This document shows, one piece after another, positions 9,811 to 19,216 of a stretch of 64,000 nucleotides of DNA. The stretch is from NCBI GenBank assembly GCA_026260175.1, contig JAKCWW010000533.1, forward strand, positions 37,371 through 101,370, in the 5' to 3' direction. The position numbers were made by a program, and so were the translations under genes. The stretch's first letter is position 1. Each line of letters starts with the position of its first letter. This stretch comes from Reticulitermes lucifugus (taxonomy: Eukaryota; Arthropoda; Insecta; Blattodea; Rhinotermitidae). The notes under the pieces are model-generated. The model ran no database searches and was not told the DNA's origin. It saw only the letters and a program-made list of their open reading frames with translations.

Positions 9811-12584
9811 GCAGTCCAAAAACAATCAAGACTTGTACTTTCAAAAATGTTTCAAACTCTGCAGCTACTCAGTTCTCTTTCTGTGTTTGTGTGTGTTCCA
9901 GGTTTACTGTGCCGTGTCTACTGATCTTTGATTACTGCCCTTCTTCTGTCCGAATTAGCTCTCTGGCAGTAGAATGGAAGGGTCAGTACTACGACTAACT
10001 TAGCCCGTCATTGGACACTCTTACTCTCTTCCCATCTCAGTAATGTGCTTCTCCAAGATCTACGAGCGTTAATATTACAGTCGCATCCAATTCTCAGCCT
10101 TCCAAATCGTCGCTCTGCAATTTGTTTTTCCATCAACATTCTGTGTGCATGTCTGATTTCCCTCATCTAGTATATGTACATATATTCATATACTCTTACA
10201 TCCATTCAGCCCACCGTGAGCCCCTCAATTTACTTGTGAAAATGTATTTATATAATATCCTAAACTGCCCATTTATTTTCCAGAGCATAACTTGAATTTC
10301 TGTTATTAACGAAAAACAAGAGACCACATTTCACAGCCAGACAAAATGATGGTCAGAACTTTTGTTCCAAGTAAGTATAAAAATTATGTTTGTTGTTTCT
10401 GAAGTATGCGGCATGACGATAGCATTTGGGCTGAATAATAAGAAGCAATTCCCAGATTTATTCCCCTTGTAACATCAGGTTTGATTGTGTTGCCTTCAAA
10501 TACTTAAATTTTGGAACATTCTTAAATGACACTCGTATATTACAGGACCTACCATTATATTATTACTGTGTTGTTCTCCAGTTGCTGTCATTCATGTGGA
10601 CTTTTTATGACATGATGATACCATTGGCCATAACAGAACCTGTCAGGAAAATTATTAGATGTGCCTACAACTCGATCGCCTGGGTATTGAGATAAATTTA
10701 TTACGATCATGATAAAAGGATGCTCTTGGTTTTTTTGACTCTTTTACATAATTTTCTGTTGTTGAAAATTAATATTTTGTAATTGTTTCTACCCATAAAT
10801 CAGTGACTCAGGGTTCCTTCCCTTCTCTTCATTCTCACGTTCATATTGGCTTTGAACACCAGTCTCTTGCCCAGTTGATGCTAGGTGTTTATCCTTGGTC
10901 GGCAAACGGTCTGAACGTGAAGTTCACCACTCATACCCATCTATTATTTAGGTTAAGTATGTGTGCAGCTGTATCGAAATTTCCTTCGTACGCTTTAAAC
11001 ATATACTGCTTAGGCAGATATCTGTTACATGCTCGTTTTGTCAGAGTTGGTGCTAGCAGCGTTGTTATTTGACAAGGCGACACGTGAATATGCTCTACCC
11101 AGGATCCTGTCACAAGTAATTTGTGAGGGCGTAAGAAGCAGACTTGTAATTTGAGACTAGACTATCAGATGCATGGGCGAGTTGTTATTTTTATAGATCT
11201 GAAAATTTCTGAGTATTTCAGAATTTATTTTGGATAGTGATAATGACATTCTTTGGTATCTCCTAATCACAGCTTAAGCCTTGGTCTTAATACATGCCAC
11301 ATAACAAAGTACCTCTCAGACAACTGGTTCAGTAGACACAGGTGCAGTCAAGATACAGATATGCATGTGTAGAATAACAGCTGCTGTCTAATTAATATGT
11401 CAGTGTTGCATTAGCTGTAATTGTTGTATTTTGTAATTTATATGTAGCAGTACATAAATGTGAATTTTTTTTTGTGTTATGTACAAATCTTTGTGCAATA
11501 TTAAATGTTCATCAGTTGTATGTAATTACTGCTATTACTACTACTACTACTACTACTAGTACTACTACTGCTTACCACCACCACACCACCACGTAATAAT
11601 AATAATAATAATAATAATCCATACTTCGAAGCAGAAATTGTACAAAAGTAGCAAAGCATTTCCTCTGGTACATGTGATGAGACTGCAGTTGCCTAGAAAC
11701 ACTACTAGACCTACCAGACTACACGATATCACAACCCAGAAGACAACAAACATAATTATCACCATTGTGATAACCAAAAATCTTGCATTGAAAATAGTAT
11801 TTGCTTGGAACTCTTGAAGAGTCATTAATTAATTCCTCATTTTTATTTCCACTTCTGTTTGCTTCTCAATAATATTGTACCCATCACTAATTTTTCTGTT
11901 TTCACTTTCCATATATCTGTCCATTTGTTTACATTCCAGTGCCAAGTTTTACTGTTGGTTTGGTTGGTTTTGCGTGCTTGTAATTTACATTGTTATAAGC
12001 CACGAAATTTCAAAGCACACCCTTCTCAAGCTAATTTTTCAAAAGTACTAAGTGATAATAGATGACGTGATAAGACAAACATTGACATGTATTTATCAAA
12101 GAATGTTAACAGTGAGCGGTTATATATATTAGTAATAACACTTGTTAGATGTGCAGTGAAATTTGTTAACATCCTATTCATGCTGTGGCCACACCCACAC
12201 ACGTCTCCATGACGACCACAAGGTAGGGGAGGATTAGGTACACAAAGTGTCATGTTAAAATCCAACCAACTGCTATAAATACACTTTAAATGTAAGAAAA
12301 ACAGTAAGTACCAAAAATAAATATTCCTGTAGATATATCAATTGTTGTGTGAAGGAATAACGAACGAAATTTACATGCGTAAAATATAGGAATTGCACTC
12401 TACTTAAAAGATTCTCGCTCTACAATAAATACATGAGATTTTAGGCAGGCTGGAATGCGCACTGTGTAGCAGTTATTCCCAATGTTAAAGTTGCCACTGA
12501 AAACCTGGAAACGTATAAATTGCTAGTATTGATCAAATTCATCATTATTCTCCTGGACCCACCTGTCTTCCTAAAGACCAGGAG
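9811..12584. other. Non-coding stretch with microsatellites
   Basis: No gene seen. A compound microsatellite block occupies 11535-11618: (TAC)n, then a CCA-rich run, then (TAA)n. An overlapping minus-strand frame at 11565-11825 is simply the translation of this block. Confidence 0.5.
11535..11618. repeat. Compound microsatellite (TAC)n-(CCA)n-(TAA)n
   Basis: Directly visible trinucleotide runs with an interruption at ACTAGTACT. Likely replication slippage; no function is suggested. Confidence 0.9.
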
Positions 12585-12660
12585 GGAGAGCGGCAGGCTT
12601 GTAATCCGACATATCCGGTTGAAATTTTGGCTAGGCTATCTTCTGCCATGACTGAAAGTT
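12585..12660 (+). repeat. Possible tRNA-like SINE head, degraded
   Basis: GAGCGGCAGGCTTGTAATCC followed by CCGGTTGAAATTTTGG resembles the anticodon and T-arm half of a tRNA with box B worn. No body could be matched to another copy in the window. Confidence 0.35.
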
Positions 12661-12849
12661 TTCGTAATATTACTCAATCTGTCTACGAAAACTCCGTTAT
12701 ATTATATTAAATTGGTCATAATGACCTCCTTTCAAACCCTTACCAACCTATCCATTTCATTCTCTCGGACAGGAAGACCGGCTAGGAAAATTAAAAGTCG
12801 ATATATTACGTAAGAATTAATAAAGCTCTGGCATTTATCCTAGTGTATA

Positions 12850-13125
12850 AATAAGAGGCGTGGGTCGGTACAGCGACTTGCTACGGGCTGGACGGTCCGG
12901 GTATCGAATCCCGGTGGGGCGAGACTTTTAGAACCCGTCCAGACCGGCCTTGGGGCCCACACAGCCTCCTGAACAATGGGTACCGGGTCTCTTTCCCGGG
13001 GGTAAAGCGGCCGGGGCGTGGCGTTGACCACCCACCCCCATTTACGCCAAGGTTAACGAAAGAGTAGAGCTATACCTTTACACCCCTTCTGGGCCTTCAT
13101 GGCCTGCTCCTGGGTGAACTTTATA
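12850..13125 (+). repeat. SINE family B, best preserved copy
   Basis: A tRNA-like head (GGTCGGTACAGCGACTTGC, then GGTATCGAATCCCGG) is followed by the family body, including CCCGTCCAGACCGGCC, TGGGTACCGGGTCTC, GGCCGGGGCGTGGCG and a tail near GGGCCTTCATGGCCTG. It is inverted relative to the copy at 6945-7172, and the two together define the unit as about 230-275 bp. Confidence 0.8.
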
Positions 13126-13504
13126 TAAATAAGAGTTATGAAGGGTAGGCCTAGTTATAGAGCTGTAATTTTGCACATAAACGATATGCGAGAAAGACGC
13201 CTATGGTTCACTATGACAGTTACTGTCATAGTGACACGCCTTTTGCGTCACTATTTGATTCGGATCCCTAAAAACAAAAAGCAGCTCTCGTTAACGAAGT
13301 GCCACCGAGGTTAAGTAACAGATCACAGTCATAAAAAGCGATGAAGCGGCATGGCTACCGTCTGTGTGCTCTACACTTTATAACATGATAGTTCACAAAG
13401 ATGCGATTTTAGATTTCCAGGGAAATGAGGGTTTAGACTGTGATTTTCTGGTTCGTGACAACATGTAGATGGCTACCAGCCTGCAGCATCGAATTGCAGG
13501 TTTG
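13126..13504. other. Non-coding stretch with a perfect short palindrome
   Basis: No gene. A perfect inverted repeat with 12-bp arms and a 3-nt spacer lies at 13208-13234 (TCACTATGACAG / CTGTCATAGTGA). It could be a hairpin, a binding site for a dimeric factor, or the relic of a foldback element. Confidence 0.6.
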
Positions 13505-13546
13505 ATTCTGAAGATGGAGGCAGTAGGTCTCCTCCGAAACCTTGGT
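13505..13546 (+). ncRNA. Hammerhead-ribozyme-like motif C, core intact
   Basis: CUGAAGA (13508-13514), the extra U, stem II GGAGG/CCUCC (13516-13520 with 13531-13535) around a 10-nt loop, then GAAAC (13536-13540). Helix III reads ACCU instead of ACGU, a single change. Flanks pair weakly as helix I (UU with GG wobble, then A-U). The open frame 13469-13744 runs through this motif and is a by-product of it, not a gene. Sequence to about 13600 resembles the family body. Confidence 0.6.
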
Positions 13547-15336
13547 ATTCTTTTAAAAGACTACGCGGTATCAAAATCAGTAATCCCACTATCTAAATTA
13601 TTAACAGATGGTTACAAGCATTCTGTTGTTTCGGCAAAACTGTTTACTGGAAGTGCAACTGTTAAGAAACCGACTGTAAAGGGGACTTTCAGTATACAGA
13701 GAGGGTTCCAGCCCCTACCAATGGTATTGATTGATAAGTCGTAACGCAGCTGAGGGGTGCTAGACGGTGATTGTTGATGCACGGGCTGCCTCGCCCTGTC
13801 CCCCTCACTTCCTCGCGGTTAGCTTTACTGCAAAGAAGAAGTAAAATTAATTGAAAAACTCCGGGGTGGAGCGATATAATGTACTGACGTCTCGGAGCTT
13901 CCGGACAAGTGCTGAGAGATAACTAAAGTGGGTACATGCTTCTTACTCTGCTGCCAATAAGGATATCCGCCAGATGTAACACACAGTCTCTGTCAGCGTC
14001 TTATAGCGAAACATTTGTGGTTGTATGCTTTCGTGAACGAAAATATTTTCGACGGAATAGCCGAACATACCCAAGCAAGTTTAGTTCCAATTCAGGCATG
14101 CTGTTCCTATCAGAATCGACTTTCCTCAATCGTTATACCAGTGTTCCGACGGGCACACACAATATAGGAAACCGAAAAGGGGGCCGTTTCTCTAAAGAAT
14201 GCAGTATTGTGATCCTGTTGACCTCAAGTCTCATCAGAATTTCTCAGTTGTCGAAATTCTTCACATTGCAACTACCGCCTCTTTGCTAATTGTTAAAAAT
14301 TTTCTTGAATTATCGAATTGCCCACAAGTAAAAATATAGCGGATATATTTTCTCACCACACAATATTCGTCGGTATCAAAAGCACTCGATTCCTTATCAA
14401 CAAGAGAGCGTCGAGCTTCGGAGTTCAGTTGGTTGGCCAGGAGACGTGTCATTCTTTCTCATTCTTGACTGCTTTGCTGAAACTAGGATACTCCCTTATT
14501 TTTAGGCGACGAGTAAAATTTATTCCAGTCATTTTTCAGATTACTACGAGTTCGTCGTACAGGAATTTGGACACGTTCGTCTTTGGGGACATGAAGTGTG
14601 CGACACATAACTGAATTTCCCTCACATTGCATGTTATTACACTTGAGTGTTTATTCGGTTAGGGTGGCAAAGTTAATAATTACTGCGTACTTACAGAAAT
14701 ATACTTTTCTGAATCGTCGAAAGGGTCGCTGATTAATATTTGGAAAGTAATTTGTAACTCAATTACTACTCTAACATCGCGGACGCTGAAAACGGACAAA
14801 AAGTTGAAAGTGAATCTGTGTGCACCGAGTGAAATCAGTTCTGAAGATTGTGTGTATTTAGTTGACAATACTCGTGAACATTTGACATTTAATTAACGCA
14901 CCTCTCTATCCATAAAGATCATCAAAAGCCACAGCATTTAACTGGGACAAAAGATCGGTTAGATTGGCCATATTTATGGGTAAAATAATTAATCGCATTT
15001 TCGTAACGAAAGAAACTATTTGCCGAGACACATTCATGTGACGAAAGATTTAGTGTGACCATATCCACAACCAAAATTATTAGCCGTAGCCGTAATCATA
15101 AAAATTCGTGTCTTGTGTACGGGGACACAACCGCAATCGTTTAAGGCGTGAATCCGTCTTTGTGTTATTAGAGGAAGGGTAAGATGTAAATGAATAAATT
15201 TTTGGTGGTTATACGTGAAGTATAATTTTATTTATCAAAGGCCGATGATAGGAGAAGTTAAGATACATATGGCATAGTAGCGGCGCACTCGAAGTACTCG
15301 CGCCGGCGTTGATGCGCTCGGCTTTCTTACGCTCTC
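13547..15336. other. Non-coding stretch up to assembly gap
   Basis: No gene or clear repeat recognised until the sequence becomes CpG-rich at about 15275-15336, directly before the gap. Confidence 0.45.
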
Positions 15337-15729
15337 NNNNNNNNNNNNNNNNNNNNNNNNNNNNNNNNNNNNNNNNNNNNNNNNNNNNNNNNNNNNNNNN
15401 NNNNNNNNNNNNNNNNNNNNNNNNNNNNNNNNNNNNNNNNNNNNNNNNNNNNNNNNNNNNNNNNNNNNNNNNNNNNNNNNNNNNNNNNNNNNNNNNNNNN
15501 NNNNNNNNNNNNNNNNNNNNNNNNNNNNNNNNNNNNNNNNNNNNNNNNNNNNNNNNNNNNNNNNNNNNNNNNNNNNNNNNNNNNNNNNNNNNNNNNNNNN
15601 NNNNNNNNNNNNNNNNNNNNNNNNNNNNNNNNNNNNNNNNNNNNNNNNNNNNNNNNNNNNNNNNNNNNNNNNNNNNNNNNNNNNNNNNNNNNNNNNNNNN
15701 NNNNNNNNNNNNNNNNNNNNNNNNNNNNN
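15337..15729. other. Assembly gap (393 N)
   Basis: Unsequenced. The left edge is CpG-rich (CGCGCCGGCG and similar), and the right edge is a pyrimidine-rich, CpG-containing stretch. Open frames that cross the gap are artefacts of translating N. Confidence 1.
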
Positions 15730-16625
15730 ACACATCGACACCAATTTCAACGTCCTATCTCTTTGCAATCCAAAGTTACACTGCCCAAACGCGCAAGCGC
15801 TACCCCTCCCCCCTCTCCACTGCACACCCCCACTACCCACCATTTTAGATACGGACATCAACCAACCCTCTATCCAACAAAATTTAAAACATTACATTAT
15901 CATTTATAGTTTACCGAGATATAAGCGCGACAAATCTTGCCATTTTTTTGGTCGCTAGAGTTTTCGTAGAGACCCCCCTACACCGGACCGAATTTAAAGA
16001 CGTATTCACGTCAAAAAGATGGCTTTGATGTGGCAACAGTACGAAAAAAGTATTCACATGGTCACACAATGGGTATTCTTCTGTTGCAGCAGTAATAAGA
16101 CAAGCTCTGACGTGGCAACACTATGAAAAAATAGATTTCCGTGGCCTTCCAATTCAGTTCTAAAGATTTTCTGATGTATTCTTTTCTAAATACAGAGTAA
16201 CCTTGAACCACAAAATATATAAACTGTGGAAAGTAGGGCATACTTTTGCTGTCAAGTATAGCGGCGATTGGCACTGCGGTTGCCTAAATGGAGACACTAA
16301 CCTATAAGTAGGACAGCATTTGTGAACGTTTTTCAATCGACGTGCCGCTTGGTCTCAGATCGAAATTTCACGTGAATGCTGGTCTGAGTTAAATTTTGCT
16401 TGCCTTTTTTCAGTGGCTCTTTATCTAAAACTGCATTTTACCTAAGAAGACAAGGGACACAGACTGTTTCATTCTAACAATTGATAGACGTGTTTATTCC
16501 ATGAAAGGAAACGGTTGCTAAGAAATTTTAAATGATCCATAACCGTGCATTGAGCGATATGGTACGATATTAAAACCAACAACTGCACATAAGTGTATGA
16601 AAGTATATTATACACACTATATATT
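15730..16625. other. Non-coding stretch with a diverged tandem pair
   Basis: Two related units about 82 bp apart start at 16021 and 16103 (GCTTTGATGTGGCAAC versus GCTCTGACGTGGCAAC, each followed by a TACGAAAAAA / TATGAAAAAA run). This looks like part of an unidentified repeat. No gene seen. Confidence 0.5.
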
Positions 16626-16665
16626 TCCTACATGTTTTGGCCACTCATGTGGCCATTTTCAGGGA
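16626..16665 (-). ncRNA. Hammerhead-ribozyme-like motif D, decayed core
   Basis: Stem II is a perfect six-pair helix (GGCCAC/GUGGCC with loop AUGA). The boxes read CUGAAAA instead of CUGAAGA and AAAAC instead of GAAAC, but the palindromic ACAUGU helix III and the UCC/GGA helix I start are kept. Both differences are G-to-A on this strand, as methylated-CpG decay or simple drift would give. Probably inactive. Confidence 0.5.
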
Positions 16666-17416
16666 GGTGCATTACAAAGAATACATTCATCGAAATATTA
16701 CAGAAGTTAATGGAACCAGTGCACAGATATAAAGTATTAAATTTTAAAAGTGTATGGTTTAAAATACACGTTAAAGATTAAAATACATATAAAATATTTA
16801 CTTGCAGTCACACGAAACGGTCTTAAGGACATATGATGCAAGTTGCCAGATAAAATAATGGTCTTGCATAAGAAATAAGCAAGGCCGATTTTAAGGGAAA
16901 TTTATTGTAAGGAAAATCTGTGTATGAACACAATTCGAAAGAAAGTAGAGTTGATAAGATATTTTTAAAACTTCTTTTGAAAGATAAACTGTCTTTTGAG
17001 ACAAATGATGAATGACATCCCTTTATTCTGTCGTTGATTCAGACGCCTTCCTCTAGGTTCCTGTCACAACTATTGGCGTTGCCTGATGCAGTACCGAATT
17101 TTATTGAATTTCCTAAAGTGGTCTGAAGCATAAAGCGCGCGGGTGAATGAGCTGAGAGACTGTTCACTTTGTGCAGGGAAGGCACAAAAACATTTTCGCT
17201 TGTACACGATAAATAACTGAATCATACGTAAGGCCATCGGAATGAACACTGCTGATACATTGAGGCAGGTCAGCCAGCTTCAAGAAACCACAAAGCCGCA
17301 ACAATAAATAGCAGCAGGTGACTGGACTGCAGTGACCTGCAGCTGCAATGTACGTCACCAGAGCATAATGCTTTCTTCATAATAATGCGTATAAACCACG
17401 ACTCGGTCTCCTAAAC
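16666..17416. other. Non-coding stretch, nothing recognised
   Basis: AT-rich with no supported gene. The first 150 bases may still belong to the retroelement carrying motif D, but no coding similarity is visible. Confidence 0.4.
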
Positions 17417-17578
17417 CAGGGGTACACAAATTTTCCAAAACTCCAGCAGCCACCTCAAAATGCTAGGCCACAGAAGGGTGACATGAAGCAAGTTCCATAC
17501 TGCGGATCCAGAAATATTAGGCGCCGTCGTAAAAAATGTAGTCACGGCGAAATTGCGTCCGGGAGTTGTGCACCCCTG
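17417..17578. mobile_element. Probable non-autonomous hAT-type DNA element
   Basis: The ends are inverted: CAGGGGTACACAAATTTTCC at the left, and the reverse complement of the right end reads CAGGGGTGCACAACTCCC. CAGGGGT...ACAA termini are typical of hAT elements. The element is 162 bp and carries no transposase. The flanking 8 bases (TCCTAAAC and TGTTCAGA) do not match well, so a clean target-site duplication is not visible; the copy may be old. Confidence 0.55.
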
Positions 17579-18524
17579 TGTTCAGACACGCGTTTTTAAC
17601 ATTTATACTTGTCCTTCCTCTGGTCACTGTGTCTCAAGCGTAATTCCACCGTAGCAAAAGAGAACTTCTGTTTTACCAAGAAGAATTTTATTTTATAATT
17701 ATGCACAAATTAATCCAGCGTCTTTCATTCGTCGTCTCTCTAAGCATGACAGCTTAATCGCACAGAAAGCCGGTATCCGCCGGGATATATTCTGACAGCT
17801 GCGGTGCTCAGGACTGCGATAAAAGAAACGCATTCTTATCAGGCCTATCCAATCACAGTAGTTCTTATTTTCCAGATCTCATCTCACCCTCTAACTGACC
17901 GTTCAGTCCCTGCTGTTGAGACACTGCGCTAATGATATCAATTTTGCACATACGAAGATGACACATGTAACAAACTGACATCGACGTAAGAATACAAAAC
18001 CGTAATTGATGCATCATACTAAGATGTTTGCTGTTAACAGAAAATTCCACATCCATCAAGAGTTAATGATGTGGCAGGAAAGGACAGCACCGGACTTGCG
18101 AGCTGTCCTGATGGACATTAAATTTAAAACAAAAGTCTGCTACAACAAACATTCCGAGCACGAGTGCAGGTTCTGCGTTAATGCGGGCGATAATTAGCTG
18201 CTGGAGCAATGAACTTTTCAGCATATTTATTTGTATGCAGGTGGACTTACTGTTCAGTTCTAACTGATGTCACCAGGCTCTTGCCAAAGATTCACGTCAC
18301 GAACAATGGCTGCGAGAAGAAATTTTCATAGGGCGGCTGTATTTGAAGTCTGTTATGCTTCCTGCCTTATATTCGGATTAGAGTCTCCCTTACATCAAGT
18401 TCAAAAAGTAAAAGAGCACTATGACATCATATCAGGCTGTAGGCTATATATGCTGGAATCATCACAGATTGTTATTATCTTTAGTGTGCGAACTAAAATT
18501 AGCAACGTGGAACAAATAGAGAGC
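17579..18524. other. Non-coding stretch, nothing recognised
   Basis: Short frames on both strands near 17865-18197 overlap each other and have no recognisable domain. No repeats of note. Confidence 0.45.
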
Positions 18525-18612
18525 TATTATTGTAGAGATTTAAGATTCTCGTCCGGGTGACTGATGAATACCGTCCTACAGGATGCGACGCTGCGCTGTA
18601 TACTAGACGTTT

Positions 18613-18650
18613 ACCGACGTTTCGGAGAAAAATGACTCCACCTTCAAGGT
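18613..18650 (-). ncRNA. Hammerhead-ribozyme-like motif E, decayed core
   Basis: UUGAAGG stands where CUGAAGA is expected (18641-18647), then the extra U, stem II GGAG/CUCC with an 8-nt loop, an intact GAAAC (18619-18623) and GUC. The helix I start ACC/GGU is kept. Two core changes make activity unlikely. Confidence 0.45.
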
Positions 18651-18675
18651 GGAAGAGATGGGAGATTAGTCTTCT

Positions 18676-18715
18676 ATCCTGTAGAGGGCAGCAGCAGTTT
18701 GTTCCGAAAGTCGAC
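18676..18715 (+). ncRNA. Hammerhead-ribozyme-like motif F, decayed
   Basis: CUGUAGA (18679-18685) precedes a poorly paired stem II (GGG...UCC) and GAAAGUC, in which one base of helix III is lost. It is called only because its downstream body mirrors that of motif E. Confidence 0.35.
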
Positions 18716-18740
18716 AAATTTCTACCAGACTAGGCGGCGT

Positions 18741-18897
18741 CATACCCAATACTGCAGTATTCTACATATATTGTTGAAACTACATTTAAAATATTAGTCT
18801 CGATGTAACAGAAAAATGAATGCATTACGAAGGTTATGTCTTTCAATTTGACGCTATCCATCCCATTGTGAATATAGACTTGCACAAATAACATTAC
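18741..18897. other. Spacer between the two inverted pairs
   Basis: An AT-rich 157-bp spacer with no recognisable content. Confidence 0.4.
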
Positions 18898-18935
18898 GTA
18901 TTCCGTCTGACACACCTTTATGTATTATTATTTTT

Positions 18936-18980
18936 CAAACACTACATGTTTCGATCAAGCCGATCATCATCAGGTACTTA
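18936..18980 (-). ncRNA. Hammerhead-ribozyme-like motif G, intact-looking
   Basis: CUGAUGA (18967-18973), extra U, stem II GAUC/GAUC with loop GGCUU, GAAAC (18948-18952), palindromic ACAUGU and A. Helix I pairs for seven positions (UAAGUAC with GUGUUUG, with G-U pairs). All consensus core bases of the type I hammerhead are present apart from the family-wide extra U between A9 and stem II. The cleavage site would follow UGUA. Reads outward, to the left. Confidence 0.7.
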
Positions 18981-19133
18981 TTTATACAGAAACTTACAGA
19001 AACTTAAAACACCGTTTGTGTTAAATAACACACCACTAAGAATTAAAAGTCGATTGTAATTTATATTTTATGTAATTTGTGAGATATCGCAAAATTTTAC
19101 ATTTCTACCTTGCGTTTTAGGTTTTTGTATAAA

Positions 19134-19178
19134 TAAACACCTGATGATGATCGGCTTGATCGAAACATGTAGTATTTG
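19134..19178 (+). ncRNA. Hammerhead-ribozyme-like motif H, intact-looking
   Basis: CUGAUGA (19141-19147), extra U, stem II GAUC/GAUC with loop GGCUU, GAAAC (19162-19166), ACAUGU and A. Helix I UAAACAC with GUAUUUG pairs in six of seven positions. Identical to motif G through the core. Reads outward, to the right, so a transcript of either strand carries one sense copy. Confidence 0.7.
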
Positions 19179-19216
19179 AAAATAATAATAAATAAAGGTT
19201 GTGTCAGACGGAATAC

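Larger units (their letters stand above)
18525..18740. repeat. Divergent inverted pair of hammerhead-family copies (E and F)
   Basis: Two copies of one repeat lie head to head. On the minus strand copy E reads outward to the left through GAAACGTCGGTAAACGTC and a body with AGCGTCGCATCCTGTAGG. On the plus strand copy F reads outward to the right through GAAAGTCGACAAATTTCTAC and CAGACTAGGCGGCGTCA. The two bodies are recognisably the same but diverged. This is the same geometry as the pair at 18898-19216. Confidence 0.6.
18898..19216. repeat. 319-bp foldback element with one hammerhead-like motif per arm
   Basis: The ends are perfect inverted copies (GTATTCCGTCTGACAC at 18898-18913 and its complement at 19201-19216). 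The arms stay homologous for roughly 110-120 bp, through an AT-rich segment, a complete hammerhead-like motif and a TTATTTATAC segment. The centre is unpaired AT-rich DNA. No coding capacity. Penelope-like elements are known to have terminal repeats in tandem or inverted arrangement that carry hammerheads. This unit looks like such ends without the reverse transcriptase, or a foldback made from them. No target duplication is obvious at the edges. Confidence 0.75.

Noticed and set aside
13469-13744. Plus-strand frame with KMEAVGLLRNLGILLKDYA
   Set aside because: The peptide is the translation of hammerhead-like motif C and its body, a pattern that recurs as false proteins wherever this repeat lies in frame.
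15209-15861. Three long frames of 174-208 codons across the gap
   Set aside because: They are created by translating N as an open sequence; the sequenced ends are short and unremarkable.
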